Assembly (NCBI GenBank): GCA_963708855.1
Contig: CAVPUM010000010.1
Span: 214,732 to 278,731 of the forward strand
Direction of reading: 5' to 3'
Source of the DNA: CAIWHR01 sp963708855
GTDB lineage: Bacteria > Pseudomonadota > Gammaproteobacteria > Burkholderiales > Casimicrobiaceae
Length of the DNA stretch: 64,000 nucleotides
The notes below the pieces were generated by a model. The model was not told the DNA's origin and did not search any database. It saw only the letters and a list, made by a program, of their open reading frames with translations. This document shows, one piece after another, positions 59,173-64,000 of this stretch (its first letter is position 1; every line of letters starts with the position of its first letter). Position numbers and translations under genes: made by a program.

Positions 59173-61329
59173 ATGGCAAAAAGCGAAGGCGCCGACTACG
59201 AGGCGTGGCGCGCGGCCGCCGTGAAATCGCTGCGCGGCCAGCCGGTCGACAGCCTGGTATGGCATACCCCGGAAGGCATTCCGGTCAAGCCGCTCTATAC
59301 CGCGGCCGACACCAGGAGCCTCCCCCACGCTGACACGCTGCCCGGGTTCGCGCCTTTCGTCCGCGGCCCGCAACCGACGATGTACGCGCAGCGGCCGTGG
59401 ACGATCCGCCAGTACGCCGGCTTTTCCACCGCCGAGGAGTCGAACGCGTTCTACCGGCGCAACCTCGACGGCGGCGGCCAGGGTGTCTCGGTGGCCTTCG
59501 ATCTGGCCACCCATCGCGGCTACGATTCCGACCATCCGCGCGTGGTGGGCGACGTCGGGAAAGCGGGCGTGGCGATCGACTCGATCGAGGACATGAAGAT
59601 CCTGTTCGACGGCATCCCGCTCGACCGGGTGTCGGTGTCGATGACGATGAACGGCGCGGTGCTGCCGGTGCTCGCCGGTTACATCGTCGCCGCCGAGGAG
59701 CAGGGCGTGCGGCAGGAGCAGCTCGCCGGGACCATCCAGAACGATATCCTCAAGGAGTTCATGGTCCGCAACACGTACATCTACCCGCCGGCGCCGTCGA
59801 TGCGGATCATCGGCGACATCATCGGGTACACGACGAAGCACATGCCGAAGTTCAACTCGATCTCGATCTCCGGCTACCACATGCAGGAGGCAGGTGCGAC
59901 GCAGGCGCTGGAGCTGGCGCTCACCCTCGCCGACGGCAAGGAATACGTGCGCACCGCCCTGGCGACCGGCATGGACGTCGATGCGTTCGCCGGCCGACTG
60001 TCGTTCTTCTTCGCCATCGGCATGAACTTCTATCTCGAGATCGCCAAGCTGCGCGCCGCGCGCCTCCTCTGGTGGCGCGTGATGCAGGAGTTCACGCCGA
60101 AGCAGCAGAAGTCGATGCTGCTGCGCACGCACTGCCAGACGTCCGGTTGGTCGCTCACCGAGCAGGATCCCTACAACAACGTCGTGCGCACCGCGATCGA
60201 GGCGCTGGCGGCGGTGTTCGGCGGCACGCAGTCGCTGCACACTAACTCGTTCGACGAGGCGATTGCGCTGCCGACCGACTTCTCCGCCCGCATTGCCCGC
60301 AACACGCAGCTGATGATTCAGGAAGAGACCCACATCTGCAACGTGATCGACCCGTGGGCCGGCTCCTACCTGATGGAAAAGCTCACCCAGGACATGGCCG
60401 ACGCGGCATGGGCGATCATCGAGGAAGTCGAGGCGATGGGCGGCATGACCAAGGCGGTCGAGAGCGGCTGGGCGAAGCTCCGGATCGAGCAGTGCGCGGC
60501 GGCGAAGCAGGCGCGCATCGATCGTGGCGAGGACGTCATCGTCGGGGTCAACAAGTACCGGCTCGATGCCGAGGCCCCGATCGCCACCCGCGAGATCGAC
60601 AACACCGCCGTGCGCGAAGCGCAGCTGAAGCGGCTGGCGGAAGTGCGCGCCCGTCGCGACGCAGGGGCCGTGGCGGCCGCGCTGGACGCGCTGTCCGAGG
60701 CCGCGCGCGCGGGAACCGGCAATCTGCTCGACCTCGCGATCAGCGCCGTGCGCGTGCGCGCGACCGTCGGCGAGATTTCTGACGCGCTGGAGCAGGTGTA
60801 TGGCCGCTACCGGGCGCGCACCGAGAGCGTGTCAGGCGTCTACGGCGCAGCGTTCGAGAACGACGGCGCGTGGAAGGATCTGCAGCGGGACGTCGCCCGG
60901 TTCGCCGAGGAGGAGGGGCGCCGGCCGCGGCTGATGGTGGCGAAGCTCGGGCAGGATGGCCACGACCGCGGCGCCAAGGTGATCGCCACCGCGTTCGCCG
61001 ATCTGGGGTTCGACGTCGACATCGGGCCGCTCTTCCAGACCCCGGAGGAGGCCGCGCGCCAGGCCATCGAGAACGACGTCCACGTCGTCGGCGTCTCCAC
61101 GCTCGCCGCCGGCCACAAGACGCTGGTGCCGCAGATGATCGCGGCGCTGCGGGCGCAGGGCGCCGCGGACGTCCTGGTCGTCGTCGGCGGCGTCATTCCG
61201 GCGCAGGACTACGGTTTTCTGGCCACCGCGGGCGTGGCCGCGGTGTTCGGCCCCGGCACCGTGATCAGCGCGGCGGCGAAAGAAGTGCTCGCCGCGATCC
61301 GCGCGACGCGGGCGAAGCGGGCGGCATGA
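59173..61329 (+). CDS. mcmA: Methylmalonyl-CoA mutase
   Basis: B12-dependent mutase of 718 aa interconverting (R)-methylmalonyl-CoA and succinyl-CoA. The large TIM-barrel part has YAGFSTAEESNAFYRRNL, VAFDLATHRGYDSDHPRV, SISGYHMQEAGA and QTSGWSLTEQDPYNN. The C-terminal cobalamin domain carries the ligand histidine in KLGQDGHDRGAKVI near residue 598. Single-chain form, normal length. GGAGGG precedes the ATG. meaB and pccB follow, giving the propionyl-CoA pathway; the cobalamin importer is encoded at 28-33 kb. Confidence 0.96.
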   Translation: MAKSEGADYEAWRAAAVKSLRGQPVDSLVWHTPEGIPVKPLYTAADTRSLPHADTLPGFAPFVRGPQPTMYAQRPWTIRQYAGFSTAEESNAFYRRNLDGGGQGVSVAFDLATHRGYDSDHPRVVGDVGKAGVAIDSIEDMKILFDGIPLDRVSVSMTMNGAVLPVLAGYIVAAEEQGVRQEQLAGTIQNDILKEFMVRNTYIYPPAPSMRIIGDIIGYTTKHMPKFNSISISGYHMQEAGATQALELALTLADGKEYVRTALATGMDVDAFAGRLSFFFAIGMNFYLEIAKLRAARLLWWRVMQEFTPKQQKSMLLRTHCQTSGWSLTEQDPYNNVVRTAIEALAAVFGGTQSLHTNSFDEAIALPTDFSARIARNTQLMIQEETHICNVIDPWAGSYLMEKLTQDMADAAWAIIEEVEAMGGMTKAVESGWAKLRIEQCAAAKQARIDRGEDVIVGVNKYRLDAEAPIATREIDNTAVREAQLKRLAEVRARRDAGAVAAALDALSEAARAGTGNLLDLAISAVRVRATVGEISDALEQVYGRYRARTESVSGVYGAAFENDGAWKDLQRDVARFAEEEGRRPRLMVAKLGQDGHDRGAKVIATAFADLGFDVDIGPLFQTPEEAARQAIENDVHVVGVSTLAAGHKTLVPQMIAALRAQGAADVLVVVGGVIPAQDYGFLATAGVAAVFGPGTVISAAAKEVLAAIRATRAKRAA

Positions 61330-61387
61330 TGCGCCGCGCGGCGTGCCGCGGCGGCGTGCCGCAGACGGCGCGCGCCGGCGCGTGCCG

Positions 61388-62416
61388 ATGAACCGCGCGG
61401 CCTCGAAAATCGGCGACGGTCCCGGTGCGGCGTGCGCGCTCGGCGCCGCCGATCGAATGCTGGTGGCGGGCATACGGAGCGGCGAGCGCCGTGCGCTCGC
61501 CAAGGCCATCACGCTGATCGAATCGACGCGCCGCGATCACCAGTCGCGCGGCCAGGCCGTGCTGGAGGCGCTGCTGCCGCACACGGGTCACTCGATACGC
61601 GTCGGCATCAGCGGTGCACCGGGCGTGGGCAAGTCGACGTTCATCGAAGCCCTCGGCCTGTATCTGATCAAGCAGGGGCACCGGGTTGCGGTGCTCGCGG
61701 TCGACCCGTCGAGCACCGTCACGGGTGGTTCGATTCTCGCCGACAAGACGCGGATGGAGGAACTGGCGCGCGCGCCGCAGGCATTCGTCCGGCCGTCCCC
61801 CACGGGCGGTTCGCTTGGCGGCGTGGCGGCGCGCACGCGCGAGGCGCTGCTGGTGTGCGAAGCGGCCGGGTTCGACGTCATCATCGTCGAGACGGTCGGC
61901 GTCGGCCAATCGGAAACCGCGGTGGTCCGGATGACCGACATGATGGTGCTGCTGCAGCTGCCGAACGCGGGCGACGACCTGCAGGCGATCAAGAAAGGGA
62001 TCGTCGAGCTCGCCGACCTGATCGTGATCAACAAGGCCGACCTCGATCCGCAGCTCGCCCGGACCGCGCAGCACACGATTCTGAACGCGCTCGCGATCGT
62101 GCGCCCCTCCTCGCCCAACTGGCAGCCGCCGGTGCTCGCGCTGTCGGGGATCAAGGGCGACGGCAGCGCGACATTCTGGGGCGAAGTCCTGCGCTACCGC
62201 GACACGATGCAATCGACCGGCGAGTTCGCCGCGCGCCGTCGCGCACAGGCGCTCGACTGGATGTGGACGTTGATCGACGCTCGGCTGCGCGCCGACTTCC
62301 GCGCGCACCAAGGCGTTTGCGCGCTGCTGCCGGCGACGCTCGACGCGGTCGCCGCGGGCCAACTCACGCCGGCGATGGCGGCCGAGCGCCTGCTCGCCCG
62401 CGCGCGGAGCGTCTGA
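61388..62416 (+). CDS. meaB: Methylmalonyl-CoA mutase-associated GTPase MeaB
   Basis: G3E-type GTPase of 342 aa that protects and reloads the mutase with adenosylcobalamin. Walker A is SGAPGVGKSTFIE near residue 77, then VDPSSTVTGGSILADKTRM, ETVGVGQSE (Walker B region) and INKADL (base recognition, NKXD). The ATG at 61388 is used; an in-frame ATG at 61343 adds an Arg-rich stretch. It lies 58 bp after mcmA. Confidence 0.95.
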   Translation: MNRAASKIGDGPGAACALGAADRMLVAGIRSGERRALAKAITLIESTRRDHQSRGQAVLEALLPHTGHSIRVGISGAPGVGKSTFIEALGLYLIKQGHRVAVLAVDPSSTVTGGSILADKTRMEELARAPQAFVRPSPTGGSLGGVAARTREALLVCEAAGFDVIIVETVGVGQSETAVVRMTDMMVLLQLPNAGDDLQAIKKGIVELADLIVINKADLDPQLARTAQHTILNALAIVRPSSPNWQPPVLALSGIKGDGSATFWGEVLRYRDTMQSTGEFAARRRAQALDWMWTLIDARLRADFRAHQGVCALLPATLDAVAAGQLTPAMAAERLLARARSV

Positions 62417-62480
62417 AGCGGATTCGCCGCCGGCCGGGCCCGCGTCCAAGCGCACAACACTTTCATCGGGGAGTCTACGC

Positions 62481-64000
62481 ATGCACGAGATCATTCGCGA
62501 GCTCGAAAACCAGCGCGCTGCCGCGCGGCTGGGTGGCGGCCAGAAGCGCATCGATGCGCAGCACGCCAAGGGCAAGCTGACGGCGCGCGAACGCCTCGAG
62601 CTCCTGCTCGACCCGGCAAGTTTCGAGGAATGGGACATGTTCGTCGAGCACCGCTGCCACGACTTCGGCATGGCGGACCAGAAGATTCCCGGCGACGGCG
62701 TGGTCATCGGCTACGGCACGATCAACGGCCGGCTGGTCTTCGTCTACAGCCAGGACTTCACCGTCTTCGGCGGCGCGCTGTCGGAGGCGCACGCCGAGAA
62801 GATCTGCAAGATCATGGACCACGCGATGAAAGTCGGCGCGCCGGTGATCGGGCTCAACGATTCCGGCGGCGCGCGGATCCAGGAGGGCGTGGCGTCGCTC
62901 GGCGGTTATGCCGAGGTGTTCCAGCGCAACGTGATGGCTTCGGGCGTGGTCCCGCAGATATCGGTGATCATGGGGCCGTGCGCGGGGGGTGCCGTGTACT
63001 CGCCGGCGATGACCGACTTCATCTTCATGGTGAAGGACAGTTCCTACATGTTCGTGACCGGCCCCGAGGTCGTGAAGACCGTCACCCACGAGGAAGTGAG
63101 CGCCGAGGATCTCGGCGGCGCGGTGACCCACGCCTCGAAGTCCGGCGTGGCCGATCTCGCGTTCGAGAACGACGTCGAGGCCATGCTGATGGTGCGCGCC
63201 CTGTTCAGCTACCTGCCCGGCTCCAACCGCGACAAGCCGCCGGTCGTCCCCACGGACGACCCTGCCGACCGGCTCGATCACTCGCTCGACACGCTGATTC
63301 CCGACAACCCGAACAAGCCGTACGACGTCAAGGAACTGATCTACAAGGTGGTCGACGAAGGCGGGTTCTTCGAGCTCGCCCCCGACTTTGCGAGGAACAT
63401 CGTGACAGGACTGGCGCGCATGGACGGCTCGACGGTGGGCATCGTCGCCAACCAGCCGCTGGTGCTGGCCGGGTGCCTCGACATCAAGTCGTCGGTCAAG
63501 GCGGCGCGCTTCGTGCGCTTCTGCGACGCATTCAACATACCGCTCGTCACCTTCGTCGACGTGCCCGGCTTCATGCCCGGCACGGCGCAGGAATACGGCG
63601 GCATCATCAAGCATGGCGCCAAGCTGCTCTTCGCCTACGCCGAGTGCACGGTGCCCAAGGTCACCGTGATCACGCGCAAGGCGTACGGCGGGGCCTACGA
63701 CGTCATGTCGTCCAAGCACCTGCGCGGGGACGTCAACTTCGCCTGGCCAAGCGCCGAGATCGCGGTGATGGGCCCCAAGGGCGCGGTCGAGATCATCTTC
63801 CGCAAGGACATCGGTGATCCGCGGAAGATCGCGGAGCGCACCGAGGAATACCGGAAGAAGTTCGCCAACCCGTTCATCGCCGGCAGTCGCGGCTACATCG
63901 ACGACGTCATCATGCCGCACGAGACGCGCAAGCGGATCTGCCGCTCGCTCGCGATGCTGCACGACAAGAAGGTCGAGAACCCGTGGCGCAAGCACAGCAA
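62481..64000 (+). CDS. pccB: Propionyl-CoA carboxylase beta subunit (3' partial)
   Basis: Carboxyltransferase subunit that makes methylmalonyl-CoA from propionyl-CoA with the biotin-bearing alpha subunit. 506 residues are visible and the family is about 510, so only a few residues are missing beyond the window end. GDGVVIGYGTINGR, GLNDSGGARIQEGVASLGGY, GPCAGGAVYSPAMTDF and the second-half VDVPGFMPGTAQEYGGII and TRKAYGGAYDVM match the beta subunit, and the C-terminus ENPWRKHSN is typical. GGGGAG precedes the ATG. The alpha subunit presumably follows outside the window. Confidence 0.95.
   Translation, partial: MHEIIRELENQRAAARLGGGQKRIDAQHAKGKLTARERLELLLDPASFEEWDMFVEHRCHDFGMADQKIPGDGVVIGYGTINGRLVFVYSQDFTVFGGALSEAHAEKICKIMDHAMKVGAPVIGLNDSGGARIQEGVASLGGYAEVFQRNVMASGVVPQISVIMGPCAGGAVYSPAMTDFIFMVKDSSYMFVTGPEVVKTVTHEEVSAEDLGGAVTHASKSGVADLAFENDVEAMLMVRALFSYLPGSNRDKPPVVPTDDPADRLDHSLDTLIPDNPNKPYDVKELIYKVVDEGGFFELAPDFARNIVTGLARMDGSTVGIVANQPLVLAGCLDIKSSVKAARFVRFCDAFNIPLVTFVDVPGFMPGTAQEYGGIIKHGAKLLFAYAECTVPKVTVITRKAYGGAYDVMSSKHLRGDVNFAWPSAEIAVMGPKGAVEIIFRKDIGDPRKIAERTEEYRKKFANPFIAGSRGYIDDVIMPHETRKRICRSLAMLHDKKVENPWRKHS

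Overview
The window is GC-rich chromosomal DNA of a betaproteobacterium, most likely of the order Burkholderiales. The evidence is the operon miaB / phoH / ybeY / corC / lnt / glyQ / glyS / gmhB / plsC, a 6S RNA gene directly after zapA, an Ala/Lys-repeat histone H1-like protein, lptM-lysA divergent from cyaY, and Bug/TctC-type solute-binding proteins. It is a housekeeping chromosome with an accessory/catabolic half (about 35-64 kb). I see no tRNA, rRNA, insertion sequence, prophage or CRISPR array.

Layout. 0-6.5 kb: fatty-acid use (partial FadJ-type enzyme, FadD, hotdog thioesterase, FadL-type porin, chalcone-isomerase-fold protein). 6.6-12.5 kb: DUF6352- and DUF6265-type proteins, rnhA, a methyltransferase whose start overlaps that of divergent gloB, mltD, and the H1-like gene with its own promoter and terminator. 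12.7-14.6 kb: lptM-lysA and cyaY. 14.6-28.3 kb: one long minus-strand series, miaB, a Met-zincin lipoprotein, phoH, ybeY, corC, lnt, glyQ, glyS, gmhB, plsC and a YgjP-type peptidase. 28.4-33.4 kb: a cobalamin riboswitch followed by btuB-btuF, convergent with btuCD. 33.5-35.0 kb: greB, a small coiled-coil gene, zapA and 6S RNA.

35.1-41.8 kb: a six-domain NRPS locus (A-PCP-C-A-PCP-TE) translationally coupled to a Bug-type binding-protein gene. Four apparent single-base frameshifts fall within 2.6 kb here, so the locus is either decaying or mis-sequenced. 42-43.4 kb: an EVE-domain protein and a TauE/SafE exporter. 43.4-53.7 kb: an acid-catabolism island. The minus-strand operon oxc-frc-matB (oxalyl-CoA decarboxylase, formyl-CoA transferase, malonyl-CoA-synthetase-type ligase) is divergent from a GntR/FCD regulator followed by an NAD-dependent formate dehydrogenase (fused NuoE-NuoF-type beta subunit, molybdopterin alpha subunit). 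Oxalate would thus be decarboxylated to formate and oxidised to CO2 with NADH gain. 53.7-58.9 kb: a tripartite tricarboxylate transporter (tctC-tctB-tctA) followed by a class III cyclase/TolB-like/TPR protein. 59.1-64 kb: methylmalonyl-CoA mutase, its GTPase chaperone MeaB and propionyl-CoA carboxylase beta (cut by the window end).

The parts connect: beta-oxidation and propionyl-CoA metabolism need B12 for the mutase, and B12 uptake is encoded 30 kb away under riboswitch control. The least ordinary items are the NRPS (predicted acyl starter plus one branched hydrophobic amino acid, with a Cys-type thioesterase), the frameshift cluster, the acyl-CoA ligase in the oxalate operon, and several unexplained inverted repeats.
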